A stretch of 21,181 nt of DNA from Symbiodinium natans (lineage: Eukaryota; Sar; Dinophyceae; Suessiales; Symbiodiniaceae): NCBI GenBank assembly GCA_905221605.1, contig CAJNDS010001372.1, forward strand, positions 1-21,181. The letters run 5' to 3'. Under the pieces are notes generated by a model that was not told the DNA's origin, did not search any database, and saw nothing but the letters and a program-made list of their open reading frames with translations. The translations under genes and the position numbers were made by a program. This document shows, piece by piece, positions 6,976-15,620 of this stretch (its first letter is position 1; each line of letters starts with the position of its first letter).

Positions 6976-7535
6976 TGTTCTCTCGTTCAAAAACTCTAAT
7001 CTCTAAACCCTTAGCCGCTCAGGGTGCGGGGGGTTCCGAGGTAGCGGCCGAGATTTTGATGCTTTGGGTGTAGGGACCTAAACCCAAAACCCAGAAACTC
7101 GACATCCCGAGACGACAGGGTTTTGGGTTTCGTGTTCAGGGTGTTTGGTTTAGGGGTTGGGGTTTGCAACGGGGTCATTGGGTTTAGAGACCAGAACCCT
7201 TAGGCCTAAACCCTTAACCCCAACAGTAGCCGAATAGCCCTTAGATCACATTGCGGATCCCTGAATAACTGAATGCTGTTTGAGTCCTGTACCCCTGCCT
7301 AGCGCAGCGGGAAGGAGGCGGAGCCAAAGTACAAGCCCGGAGCTTGGCAAAGCGGTCTGCATGTTTGTTTGCGTGTATCAAGGTTGATAAGGTTGAGGGT
7401 TTAGGGTTTTCGGGTTTAGGGTAAGGGTGCCCTCGTGGGAGTTAATTTTTGTTGGGGTCCTCTTGGGGATCATCTCGAACCTGGAGCTCCGAATTCCAAA
7501 TCAAGACTTTAGGGTTTTTGGTTTAGGGTTTTGCC
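6976..7535. repeat. Telomere-like repeats in both orientations
   Basis: Dense variants include CTAAACCCTTAG near 7001, ACCTAAACCCAAAACCC near 7076, TTGGTTTAGGGG near 7145, CCCTTAGGCCTAAACCC near 7197, and GGGTTTAGGG near 7396-7420 and 7511-7530. Orientation switches several times, so the stretch is not one decayed array. One weak exon-like island (7308-7353) lies inside. Confidence 0.6.
7308..7353 (+). CDS. Weak exon-like island
   Basis: After GCGCAG the sequence reads REGGGAKVQARSLAK up to a GT at 7354. It is short, with a poor donor (GTCTGC), and two frames are possible. It is listed only because it sits in series with better islands and interrupts the telomere-like repeats. Confidence 0.15.
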
Positions 7536-7560
7536 TCGTGTTCTTCTGGTTAGCATTATT

Positions 7561-7745
7561 GGTACTGCCATGATGACGATGACCATGAGGATCATGATGA
7601 TGTTTGTGATGATTGTGATGACTGGTGGTGATACAGATGTTGATGATGCTGATGATGATGGTGATTGTGAAGGTTGTGTTGATGATGGTGATGATGATGA
7701 CGACATGATTGAGATGATGGCGGTGGTGATGATGATGACGTGATG
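7561..7745 (+). repeat. GAT/GATGGT-rich trinucleotide stretch
   Basis: Imperfect GATGAT, GATGGT and GACGAT units over about 185 bases. The open frames it produces (Asp/Met/Val runs on +, Ile/Ser runs on -) are low-complexity artefacts. Confidence 0.85.
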
Positions 7746-8190
7746 TGATGTTTGGCCTTTCATTATGGTCTTGAGGATCATAATCGTCGTCAGTATTGTG
7801 GGCATTACTGTGTATTGGCCAGTATTGTATTAGTATTCCTCATTGTACTAGTGTTACGTAGTCTTATATGAGTATGAGTGTTCGTGTTTGTGTTCGTGCT
7901 ATTTCTATTCTTAGTGCTCGGGTTAGTGGCAGTGAGTACTTTAAGTGTTGGCTTTTAGCATTAGTGATTACTGTTAGTGTTTGTCTTACTCTTCGGAAGT
8001 GTATCAGCACGAGCCACCATCTCAGCATTCGTGTCAGTCTTAATTTCAGAAGCACAAGCTTGCAAACACAACAGCAACGCTGGCAATGATAGTCAGAATT
8101 CTCATACTAATAGTAGGAGTAACAATGAAATTTCCTTAAAAGCAACAACAGCAGCAGCAACAAGAAGAACAAGAACAAGTACGATCGTCG

Positions 8191-8221
<31 letters not shown>

Positions 8222-8235
8222 CATCATTATCAATT
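7746..8235 (+). repeat. Low-complexity GTATT/GTGTTC stretch ending in (TCA)n
   Basis: Degenerate repetition of TAGTATT, GTGTTCGTG and TTAGTG-type words (7800-8060), then ACAACAGCAGCAGCAAC-type repeats near 8145-8185, and a clean (TCATCA)n run at about 8190-8232. No gene is supported. Confidence 0.7.
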
Positions 8236-8600
8236 TCATACAAATGATGAGAATGAGGATGACCTCAATCAGGCTGGACGCCGGCCCACCTGGAACGCTC
8301 ACCGATGAGGTCATCTGCCTTCAGGCTGACCCGGTTTGGGCGACGCGGGGTTGGGCGGAGACCCCAAACTCGGGCCAGGGCGAGGAGTACAGGAAACTCG
8401 GGCACAGAGATACCCACGTGACTGCTGCAAAGACTGAGGGTTTCGGGTCGGGCGCCTAAATTCATGGGGCCTTCAGATCGACTGGGTTTATCCGATTGAG
8501 CACTGGGATATTAGTTGTTGGCGTGGTCGCAAGCACAGGGATCCTGAGGCTGGCTTCGATTTGTCAGGGGTTCCTTTTGGGTTAGGACGTTACGTGACAG
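8236..8600. other. GC-rich non-coding stretch
   Basis: GC-rich unique-looking sequence with no telomere-like units and no convincing open frame. It ends at TACGTGACAG (8591-8600), the acceptor-like start of the next island. Confidence 0.35.
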
Positions 8601-8666
8601 CCCTCGCCTCTTCATGTTCAAGGTTCAGCCCGAAGCCCTCTTGGAAGCCCAGCGACGACCCTTCCT
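8601..8666 (+). CDS. Exon-like island with AG and GTAAGC borders
   Basis: This 66-nt stretch is bordered by GACAG and by GTAAGC (8667-8672), a canonical donor. The most protein-like frame reads PRLFMFKVQPEALLEAQRRP, with the EALLEAQ part helical. A second open frame (Pro/Ser-rich) also crosses it, so the phase is not certain. It fits the series of small + strand islands. No family is recognised. Confidence 0.35.
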
Positions 8667-9045
8667 GTAAGCGGCCCATCAAGAAAGCCCTGCGACATCC
8701 GCAAACCCCTCTGTTCCCTTTACAGGCTTAGTTAGCCCTTTCTTCGTGCCAAGCTTTCTCCACAACACCTTGATGCGTCCCGAAGGCGCCACAGCTGGTG
8801 CCGCGGCTGTGGCAAGCCTGGGCCCTGGTGTTTCTGGTACTTCTCCGACTCATCTCGGCCTGTTCGGGTTTAGAGGTGGTGGCCCACATGTCTTGTCGTG
8901 GAGCTTGACGACATCTCAAAGTTTCGGGAAGCCTAAATGTAGCATGGGTGCAGACGTATGCTGTGAGCCCACGTCATGCATCAACTTGGTGTCTACCTCC
9001 AGGAATGATGGCTGTGCTGATGTGTGTAGGATTCCTGGGCTGTAG
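8667..9045. other. Non-coding stretch
   Basis: Contains short open frames on both strands with no protein character that I recognise, and the only CTGTGAG (reverse complement of the LINE heptamer) that I noticed in the spacer, at 8961-8967. It is probably intronic. Confidence 0.3.
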
Positions 9046-9105
9046 ACTCTTGAGGCTGCCCGCCAGAACCACCAGGATGAGGCCGAGAGCTTGGCCTAAG
9101 AAGTT
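9046..9105 (+). CDS. Exon-like island with GTAAGT donor
   Basis: Bordered by CTGTAG (ending 9045) and a perfect GTAAGT donor at 9106-9111. The coiled-coil-like frame reads TLEAARQNHQDEAESLA but meets TAA four codons before its end, whereas another frame is open throughout but less natural. Either the exon has decayed, the donor is earlier, or the frame choice is wrong. Confidence 0.25.
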
Positions 9106-9147
9106 GTAAGTACGGCATTTTGCAGTTATAGAGCTGTGTCTCTTTCC

Positions 9148-9166
9148 GTGTGTGTGTGTGTGTGTG
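9148..9166 (+). repeat. (TG)n microsatellite
   Basis: A short TG run following CTCTTTCCG, about 40 bases after the GTAAGT donor of the preceding island. Confidence 0.9.
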
Positions 9167-9354
9167 CGTGCCAACCGCGCTGCTGCGGTCATGCCAGGGT
9201 GTGTTTGTGACAGCTTGAGCGGAAAGATGGAGGTTACCCTAATTAGAGGCTTCGGGGCAGCGTTGCTGCTTGCAGCATGTTGCAGCATGGAGTATGTTGG
9301 GGCTCGGCTCTCCAGGCTTTAGGTGGAAGGTTTTGAGGTCATTATGGGCCCCAG

Positions 9355-9441
9355 GATGCTGCAATCGAGCTCGACGCCGCGCCATCGGGAACGGTGGCGG
9401 CTGAGCCTGCCCAGGCTTGGGCGGCTTGGGCAACAGCTTTC
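9355..9441 (+). CDS. Exon-like island, Ala-rich, ends in TAA
   Basis: After GGGCCCCAG (ending 9354) 29 codons read DAAIELDAAPSGTVAAEPAQ then AWAAWATAF, followed by TAA at 9442-9444. Codons favour G or C in third position, and the peptide is acidic and Ala-rich. It could be a terminal exon. No family is recognised, and the short length allows chance. Confidence 0.25.
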
Positions 9442-9444
9442 TAA

Positions 9445-9731
9445 CCCATGTTCGTCTCGAGGTCCCGCGGGTGCGGGCTCAATTTGACGGGTCTGTTTCC
9501 CCCTTGCAAAATCTTAAGGGCTTTAAGGATTTCCGAGATTTTGCAGGTGCCTTTGATTTCTTCAAAATCCTGAGACCAATTTAAGTTCGGGAGAGTTTCG
9601 CTATGCCATGAACCTCCCGTATTTCTTATTGCTTCAGCGCTTTCGGCTGTGCTATTTTCGGCATTGGAGGTGTAGGATGTTTCATTCGGAGCCCCTCTTC
9701 GAAGTTTTCAGAGTGTTGTTTTCTCAAGCAG
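9445..9731. other. Non-coding stretch, probably intronic
   Basis: Mixed sequence with the repeated words AAATCTTAAGGGC, GATTTTGCAGG and TTCAAAATCC near 9507-9570. It ends in a T-rich tract and TTTTCTCAAGCAG, a good acceptor. No gene is seen. Confidence 0.35.
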
Positions 9732-9780
9732 GTGCAGCAAGACCAGGTGATGAAAGAGCTGCAGTGTGCGCTCGAGGCAG
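9732..9780 (+). CDS. Exon-like island, coiled-coil type
   Basis: A strong acceptor (GTTTTCTCAAGCAG, ending 9731) precedes a frame reading VQQDQVMKELQCALEA. Continuing past 9780 gives a Gly codon and then TAG. The heptad pattern is clear. Its end, CTCGAGGCAGGA, nearly repeats the end of the island at 5636-5717. The donor is not a plain GT, so a non-canonical donor is possible. Confidence 0.4.
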
Positions 9781-9810
9781 GATAGGTGGTGGCAATGCGT
9801 AGTGTGCATA

Positions 9811-9858
9811 GTGTGTGTGTGTGTGCACGCGGCACTGTTCGCCACATGACGTTTAATG

Positions 9859-9903
<45 letters not shown>

Positions 9904-9906
9904 TTT
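9811..9906 (+). repeat. (TG)n and (CT)n microsatellites
   Basis: A TG run at 9811-9825 is followed by a CT-rich run at about 9858-9906 with GTCTCT interruptions. Minus-strand frames with Arg-Glu runs here are artefacts of the CT repeat. Confidence 0.9.
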
Positions 9907-10745
9907 TTGTACACAATGCAGGGGGTGCTAACTGACCGTTACCGGCTCCAACGAAGTGTGCTGTCAGGAGGGAAGTGTTTCGGGACACTGGGGTGTGTTA
10001 ACGGCAGCTTGGGGGCACACTGGCTATTCTTTGTGTCCAGACAATTTTCAACCGAGGACAGGGCCCAATCCTCATGATATCACGCAGGGGTTCAGATTGC
10101 AGATGCCAGATACCGGACCTCAAGCAGATGCAGCCAGATGCAGATAGCAACATCGGCGAAGTTGGCCCTCGTGGCGTCTCAGTATGTTGCGTGGGTTGCG
10201 TCAGGCGCATTCCCTCAATTTTTTGTGTCTTGAGCCCTTTATGGGGTTTCCCCTGAAGAGGACAAAGTGCCCATGCCGCTATGTTCACGTTTGTTTTGTG
10301 GCATGCGGGCGGTTTCATGGCGGGGATTCATTCTCTCCTTTCGTGTCCGTGGTGGTTCGTTTCGGTTCTCGAGTTTCGTTTTCAGCAGCTGTCTCTGTTG
10401 GTGTCTTGTGTTTGTGCGGGTGTGGGCGTGGGTGGGTCTGCGTCCGTCTGGGCGTGCGTGTGCATGTGCGTGTGTGCGTCCTTGTTGTCTTCGACCCAGT
10501 GCCCGACGCTGCGTTTTCAACCTTCTGCTCAGCCTGGTGTACTTTTCTCTTTATCTTCTCTGGCACGCAACAACCCATCCGCACTTGTCAGCCACTTTTC
10601 TCCACCTAGAGAGACTTTAAATGCATTAAGTTGTGCACGTCACATATGCTGTCATAAGAAAAGTTCGTGTACATGAATGTGTACATGAGTATACGGATAA
10701 GGGCCTTGAGTGTTGCAACAGTAACGCCACCCAAAGATCCCACAG
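9907..10745. other. Non-coding stretch with GTGTG-rich segment
   Basis: Includes short direct repeats of GCAGATGC-type words at 10095-10145, a G/T-rich stretch at about 10370-10490 with GTGTGCGTG words, and no telomere-like units. Several overlapping short frames exist on both strands, but none has recognisable protein character. One possible exon fragment reads DLKQMQPDADSNIGEVGPRG near 10117-10175; it is too weak to list separately. Confidence 0.3.
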
Positions 10746-10809
10746 AGCACGCGAGGCAAAGGAGAACTCCATCCAGCAGCTTCAGGCGTTTGGAGGGTCC
10801 TTTGTGCAG
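10746..10809 (+). CDS. Exon-like island, coiled-coil type
   Basis: Bordered by GATCCCACAG (ending 10745) and by CAG followed by GT at 10810. In the second phase it reads AREAKENSIQQLQAFGGSFV, clearly helical in its first half. A Ser/Gly-rich alternative frame is also open. The length and borders match the other islands. No family is recognised. Confidence 0.4.
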
Positions 10810-11350
10810 GTTTCGGGTTTGGAGTTTGGGATACACAAGCCCTCGTGCCGCTTCACCCAGTGTCCAAGTGGAGATCTGAGGGGTGCTCCGAAAACTTAGT
10901 CGAGATCCCTGAAACCACCCAAGACCTGACAAGTCCCTGAGCCCTGAACCCCAAACCCTGAGGCCTCCGCTGCAAGCGGAACCGCTAAGACCAAGACCTG
11001 CATAGTTCTTTTTTCCCGAAACCTAAGCGCCAGAAATGATTTGGGTTCGCCTTGTCACCCCGAGAAGCGTGCGATAAGCATGTGCATTGGCACTTCCCAA
11101 GGCTTGCCGTGGCCTTTACCGCTTGCGGCTTTGGGTTTGTAGGGGGACTATAGGGCTGCTAGGGCCTTGTCTGGGGACCTCAAACTGAATTCCCTGGGAG
11201 AACAACAGTTCTGGGAGAACGAAAGCCATTCTTTTCAATCTGTTGTAGACCACTGCTTTCGATGTCGAATTTTTTGTGCGGACCCGAACCCGGACAACTC
11301 AGTAGATGTGCCATGCAGAGGCCCCGTGTAGTGCTGCATGCTTCCATCAG
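10810..11350. other. Non-coding stretch, probably intronic
   Basis: Carries a few CCCCAAACCCTGAGG-type units near 10945, and otherwise unremarkable sequence. It ends with a moderately pyrimidine-rich GCTTCCATCAG acceptor at 11350. No gene is seen. Confidence 0.35.
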
Positions 11351-11409
11351 GCGGAGGTGGCGACGCTCAGTGGAAGAGTACGAACACTCCAAAAGGCGCT
11401 GCGTGCGTG
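11351..11409 (+). CDS. Exon-like island with GTGAGC donor
   Basis: After CTTCCATCAG the frame reads AEVATLSGRVRTLQKALRA and ends at GTGAGC (11410-11415), a canonical donor. Leu and Val occupy heptad positions. The 59-nt length is close to that of other islands. It is one of the better-supported islands, because both borders and the peptide agree. No family is recognised. Confidence 0.42.
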
Positions 11410-11471
11410 GTGAGCTACTAGGTTTACTACTGGTGCCGCAATGTGCGGCAGCTTCCAGTCGCTCTACGCAG

Positions 11472-11520
11472 GCATGCAAGATGCGCCTGGACGAGATGTT
11501 TGAAGTCATCATGGAGGCCG
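11472..11520 (+). CDS. Exon-like island
   Basis: Sixty-two bases after the preceding donor, an acceptor CGCTCTACGCAG (ending 11471) leads into ACKMRLDEMFEVIMEA. The 3' border is unclear: GTCAAC at 11521 is a poor donor and the frame stays open to 11639. The intervening gap of 62 bases would be a very short intron. No family is recognised. Confidence 0.3.
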
Positions 11521-12980
11521 GTCAACTCCGCTCGGGGCAGGGCTTAAATTTAGGAGTGTCCTGGCGGGTGTTTTCGAGGCGTTCAGGAAGTGGCCAACTT
11601 GGTAGCTTTCGCAGGATGGGAAACCTAAGTTTGTCTTGAGTTTTTGTTATGTTTTCGTGGGGTTTTCTTGGGGTTTTCTTGGGTTTAGGTTGGTTTTGGC
11701 TGGGCATATCGTGGCTCAGCCCCCAATACGCAGCGTTACTCCCTGAGAGTTGAGCCCAACCCTCAACCCTGCACCCAAAACGGGCTGTCATCACGGTGGG
11801 GAATCGAGTCGAAAACCCTGTATACAATGACAAAGTCGGGCACTGCACAGACGTTGTTTCGAACACAGATTCCCGAAAGTCTGCCAACGGCATGAGCACA
11901 CCCCAACCACCCTATCGGTTCTGAACCTTCTCCGTTGTAGGAGATCTTCTGCTCTTCCGGTGAGAAGGTAGTGCGACGTTTTGCTCGACGGTCTTGGCTA
12001 TTGACAGGACCCGGCCATACCGACCAAGTCGCCCGTCCTGCCCTTATGATTGCTTGAGTGGACTGCCCTGGCTCCAGTCGCCTGAAGATGTCGCTTGTGG
12101 GCCACAGCCAGAAGCAGAAATCATGTGTCTCTGCCTTCGCTTCCTAAGGATGTGGATGCCGGGCACGCATCCCCATCATTGCCCAGAGGGCTGTTGGCCT
12201 GGCAGCAGCGGCAAAGAGCCACTCGAGTTGCCCGACGCAAGAAGCGGGTGTTCGCTTTATTTTAGAGCATGGATCATGAAGGCCAGCTGTATCCACACTT
12301 GTTGTGTATTGGTGTCTCCGGCTTGGGGCCTTCTAAGGAGATAACATTGGTAAATTCTTGGCAACTTTGGTATATTTTTCGGCTCTTTGCATCTACCCTA
12401 GACGCCCTAAAAACCCTGAAAGCGAACCTAAACACATCTAAACACCCAAAAGCACTCCAAAAGCCTCAATGCCCGAAAAACAGAACAAAAGCACCATCAC
12501 GATTACCTACTTCGAGTTTTTTAATTTTAAATTCTTAGTAAATTGTCTGCGGGATTTTTTTGGTTGGGGGTGTGGGGGTGGGCATCAGCGGATCGGCCCA
12601 GGAGACCGGACGAGGAGTAATTACACGAGGGCCGGGCGAGGAGAAGAGCTGACTTAATATCTGGCAACCCCACACCGAGGATGGGGAAAGGACCCTGAAA
12701 CGCCCCAAAGAACCCTAAAACTTTTTGTTGCTTGAGGCTGCTTTGTCGGCTTCGGCGTCCGTGGGCTTCTCGCTTGACTGAGACTCCGGCGTGCCGGGAC
12801 TGCTGCAGGTGTTGAGGAGAGGAAAGACCCAAAGCCCACTCTGAGCCTTCAGCTCCACGCCACCCCTGCCATGGCCAAACTATTGGCGCCTGAAAATGGG
12901 TAAGTTTTTTTGTATTTTCATGAACCAGCGTCATTAGCAATTTGCCATCGCCGTCATTCACACACGAGTATGGCCAATAG
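11521..12980. other. Non-coding stretch with minor repeats
   Basis: Holds two tandem GGGGTTTTCTT units near 11660-11682 followed by GGGTTTAGG, and CCCTCAACCCTGCACCC near 11760. A 19-base stretch at about 11939-11970 lies between TTGTAG and GTGAGA and could be a micro-exon. Near 12187-12262 a basic peptide (WQQRQRATRVARRKKRV) precedes TAG. Open frames of 116 aa (+, 11994-12344) and 144 aa (-, 12527-12961) show no recognisable family. Nothing here is firm enough to call a gene. Confidence 0.3.
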
Positions 12981-13309
12981 TGTCGACTCCAATATTGGAG
13001 GGGCTTTTCGCACGTTGTTCATTCCGATGGAGCTGCAAAAGACTTGATTTGGTGGTGCCCGTCGATCAGCATTGGTGATGCGAAACCCTTCAACAACAAG
13101 AGGTTCTCACTCGGAATCAGACAAGTTTTTGGCGGTAGACACTGGGTCATCGGTGCTTACAAGGACCCTTAGTTTGGAAGCCTCTGTGTACCGTTGATAC
13201 GCCCCGAAAATACCCTATGCGACCCAAGGCCCCATAGATCAGAACCCTTCAAGGAAAGCAAAGGACCGTATGAAGGGACGATGGAACCACCGGAACCACC
13301 CTTAGATTG
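12981..13309 (+). pseudogene. Broken or spliced coding-like stretch, unknown
   Basis: One frame runs 63 codons from 12981, including AAKDLIWWCPSISIGDAKPF and HWVIGAYKDP, meets TAG at 13170-13172, then continues 46 codons, including FGSLCVPLIRPENTLCDPRP and ESKGPYEGTMEPPEP, to TAA at 13311. Residue make-up looks like real protein on both sides of the TAG. Two readings are possible: a pseudogene with a nonsense codon, or an exon at 13173-13309 bordered by CCCTTAG and GTAATT, with the first part belonging elsewhere. No family is recognised. Confidence 0.3.
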
Positions 13310-14160
13310 GTAATTTTCTGGGACCTAATGCACATGCACTTGCCATGAGCGACGTCGGCGCTGATGTTAAGAAGCGGTCCCAATCACGAGATGCCGTCCA
13401 GGACCGTTCCTGTTTTCAATGGATAATGTGCACAACTTAGATGAGCTAGCAGCATGTTTTGGTCTTGTGCGGTGAATGTCAGGACGGCCTCAGCTGGAAA
13501 GATATCGCATGGTTAATGTTGCTGATTCGCACATTCGTTCGTGCATTCTGTGGACGTGCACGGGCAATACTCTCACTTTTTAGGTGGCCGAATGTGCATG
13601 TTGCCAGGTTATCTGATATCGTGGGCATGCCTTGCTAGGTTTGCTTTTTCTAGTTCTTAACAGGGAAGTGGGGTGTTAGCTGGGGCCATTCGCCAAGCCC
13701 CAAGTCCTCCGAGCCCTTAACACAAGATCTTTTCATTGCCCGCTGCCATATCACAGCTCTGAAGCTCAGACTTGAGCCTTGACACGTCTACATGCACGGC
13801 ACGTGCCAAAACGCACACACACACACACACTCCTACCCTCCACACGCATGAAGATGGGTTTATATTATGGTTTGCGTGCGTACACGGTCCCTGGTTCCTG
13901 GAAATATTGGTGAGTGTATATATGGGCTGTCCTGTTGGCCTAATTTAAGCCCCGAAACCGAACCCCTAAGCCTTAAACCGTAAATCTCCAAACCCGAAAC
14001 CCTGACCCTAAACCCAAAACCTCAGCGCCATGTGGTGGAGCTGGGGTTTGGAAGGCCTGGGGGGGCTGACATGGGCTGACGCTTCAGGGTTCCGCATTCG
14101 CGGCTTGGGGTATTGGCTTGGCAGGTGAATCATCCATGCAAATGTCCTAATGATTGGCAG
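13310..14160. other. Non-coding stretch with (AC)n and telomere-like units
   Basis: Includes a 31-codon frame beginning ATG at 13345 (starts MSDVGADVKKRSQSRDAVQD; TAG at 13438), which could be a first exon but is unsupported. An AC run lies at 13813-13830. CCCTAAACCC-type units occur at about 13960-14015. It ends with CTAATGATTGGCAG, a good acceptor that includes a branch-point-like CTAAT. Confidence 0.35.
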
Positions 14161-14224
14161 AGGCGGATCAGGTTATGCAAGGATTCGGATGATGGGAGGA
14201 TTGCAGCGCTCGGACTACCAGCCC
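14161..14224 (+). CDS. Exon-like island with GTAAGA donor
   Basis: Bordered by ATTGGCAG (ending 14160) and GTAAGA (14225-14230). Two frames are open: one reads RRIRLCKDSDDGRIAALGLP and the other GGSGYARIRMMGGLQRSDYQ. The borders are convincing but the phase cannot be fixed. It is not obviously coiled coil, so it may belong to a different part of the gene or to another gene. Confidence 0.35.
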
Positions 14225-14872
14225 GTAAGAGACTGCCCCACTCAGGAAACTGCGAGATTCAGGAAAGTGGGCGATTCTTGTTTCCATTCGCTGTCCCTCG
14301 GGGGGGGTGATGACATTCTCCAAGCCCAATTCAAGCAGCTTCTTTCAGTTTACCGGAGCCACGTTTTCAAGTTTGCCGAATCGCATTCTCCCAAGTTTCG
14401 GAATCCGCGCATTCTCAGTTTCCGAATCCGCGGTTGACCATTGCGGGTTGCAGGGGTTATGTTCGGATGTGTGTTTGTATGCGTGCTAAAGTTTCCAGGA
14501 AAGATGGTCCGAAGAATCGCGACATTCGTCGATCACTCCTCCCCCAGTCCCCTCGCCCTTCACCCTTTTCAAACTTGAGTTTAAGGAACCTCTCCCTTCT
14601 CAAGCTCCTTTCGTGGACTCACAACCTGTTGCTTCCATCCGACCCGAAAGTGCAGCAAGATACATGCCGTTGTCACAAGAAAATTCTGAACGATCCGTAA
14701 AGATCCCAAAAGTGAGTTCCAGACGCGGTCCTGTGGAGTCATGCTTAGCGGTTTAGCGCAGAAGACCGTGCACCACGGAGTCATCTCCTCTTCCAGCCCG
14801 ACCTTGCGACTGGTCCTCGATGCCAGATCGCTGTTGCAGTGTGGTTGCGCACATCATTAGACACTCAAGCAG
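14225..14872. other. Non-coding stretch
   Basis: Contains a short direct repeat (GAATCCGCG at about 14401 and 14425, flanked by CATTCTC and TTTC words) and several short frames with no recognisable product. It ends in ACACTCAAGCAG, acceptor for the next island. No telomere-like units are seen. Confidence 0.3.
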
Positions 14873-15109
14873 TGTGAGTGCCCATGCCTACGATTGTTTG
14901 CATCTTCACACACCGACTCTGCAATTACAAGACTACAAACGCCAACACCATTCCACAATGGTGCGAGTCTTGCGGACGCTTGTGAGCGCTTCGTGGACGC
15001 TGGCGAACACTTCCTGAACACGCGCGCAGCGATGTTGGTCACATCCTGCACATTCGAAAACAGTCGGGAAGCTTCTTCCGAACCCGCGGCCTCACTTCTG
15101 AATGAAGTC
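14873..15109 (+). CDS. Exon-like island of 79 codons with GTAAGT donor
   Basis: This is the longest and best island. Exactly 79 open codons (237 nt, phase 0 at both ends) lie between TCAAGCAG (ending 14872) and the perfect donor GTAAGT at 15110-15115. The peptide includes ASLADACERFVDAGEHFLNT and NSREASSEPAASLLNEV, with amphipathic helix character. No family is recognised. It lies about 450 bases upstream of LINE copy 2, so the LINE may sit in the following intron or cut the gene. Confidence 0.45.
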
Positions 15110-15197
15110 GTAAGTATGCAGGAGCACGAAGACAGGACTGATAACCGATTCTGGTATTTTTTTTGCGATAGTTAGCCTCACCCTAAGGGAACCAACG

Positions 15198-15234
15198 TCT
15201 CCTTCTCCTTCTCTCTCTCTCTCTCTTTGTGAGA

Positions 15235-15268
<34 letters not shown>

Positions 15269-15373
15269 GTGTCTCTGTCTCTGCCTCTGCCTCTGGCTCT
15301 GTCTCTGCCTCTGTCTCTTTCTCTGTCTCTGTCTGTGTCTGTGCCTCTGTCTCTGTCTCTGTCCCTCTGCCTC
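15198..15373 (+). repeat. Polypyrimidine array (CT)n and CTCTGT/CTCTGC hexamers
   Basis: About 175 bases of almost pure C/T with G only at hexamer spacing in the second half. The opposite strand reads as an Arg-Glu/Asp-Arg open frame, which is an artefact. It stands about 190 bases upstream of the likely 5' end of LINE copy 2. Confidence 0.92.
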
Positions 15374-15560
15374 GTGTAAATATCGGTGATTTTTGGCCAT
15401 GCTGCCCAGTGACCTGTGACCACTGTAATCCCTTCTCCTGAACAGACCCCGGCGGGGAGCTCCAGGCCGGCCAAGCCCGGGAAAGGGTTCGAGCTTCAGG
15501 TTTTGTAGGGGCTTCAGGGATCTTGTGGCTTTAGGGTTAAGGGGTTTAGGGGCGGCTTGG
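15374..15560. other. 5' flank of LINE copy 2 with telomere-like units
   Basis: GGCTTCAGGG, GGCTTTAGGG and GGGGTTTAGGGG variants at about 15509-15552 resemble the sequence just after the 3' end of LINE copy 1. The 12-mer GGGGCGGCTTGG at 15549-15560 is also present at 3414-3425 in the 3' end region of copy 1. Confidence 0.5.
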
Positions 15561-15620
15561 AGGCTCACGAGTGCTCAAGTTTTCGCGCCCCCCTTCCGCT
15601 TTGTAGCCCTCACAGACGCC

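Noticed and set aside
3422-7535. A true telomere or chromosome end
   Set aside because: Units are degenerate, dispersed, in both orientations, and followed by more genomic sequence on each side.
7509-7805. Ile/Thr/Ser-rich minus-strand and Asp/Met-rich plus-strand frames
   Set aside because: Products of the GAT/GATGGT trinucleotide repeat.
8102-8314. Hydrophobic Met/Leu-rich minus-strand frame that could look like a membrane peptide
   Set aside because: It is created by the (TCA)n and ACAACAGCAG repeats, not by a conserved gene.
12527-12961. 144-aa minus-strand frame beginning MNDGDGKLLM
   Set aside because: No recognisable domain, mixed low-complexity content and opposite strand to the island series; chance cannot be excluded.
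15484-15500. tRNA B-box-like GGGTTCGAGC, and a similar GGTTCGAAG near 5166
   Set aside because: No matching A box, acceptor stem or cloverleaf could be found around either site.
15092-15568. Minus-strand 158-aa frame rich in Arg-Glu and Arg-Asp, resembling an RS/RE-like protein
   Set aside because: It is the complement of the CT/CTCTGT array; flanking parts show no family. The similar frame at 9626-9988 has the same cause.
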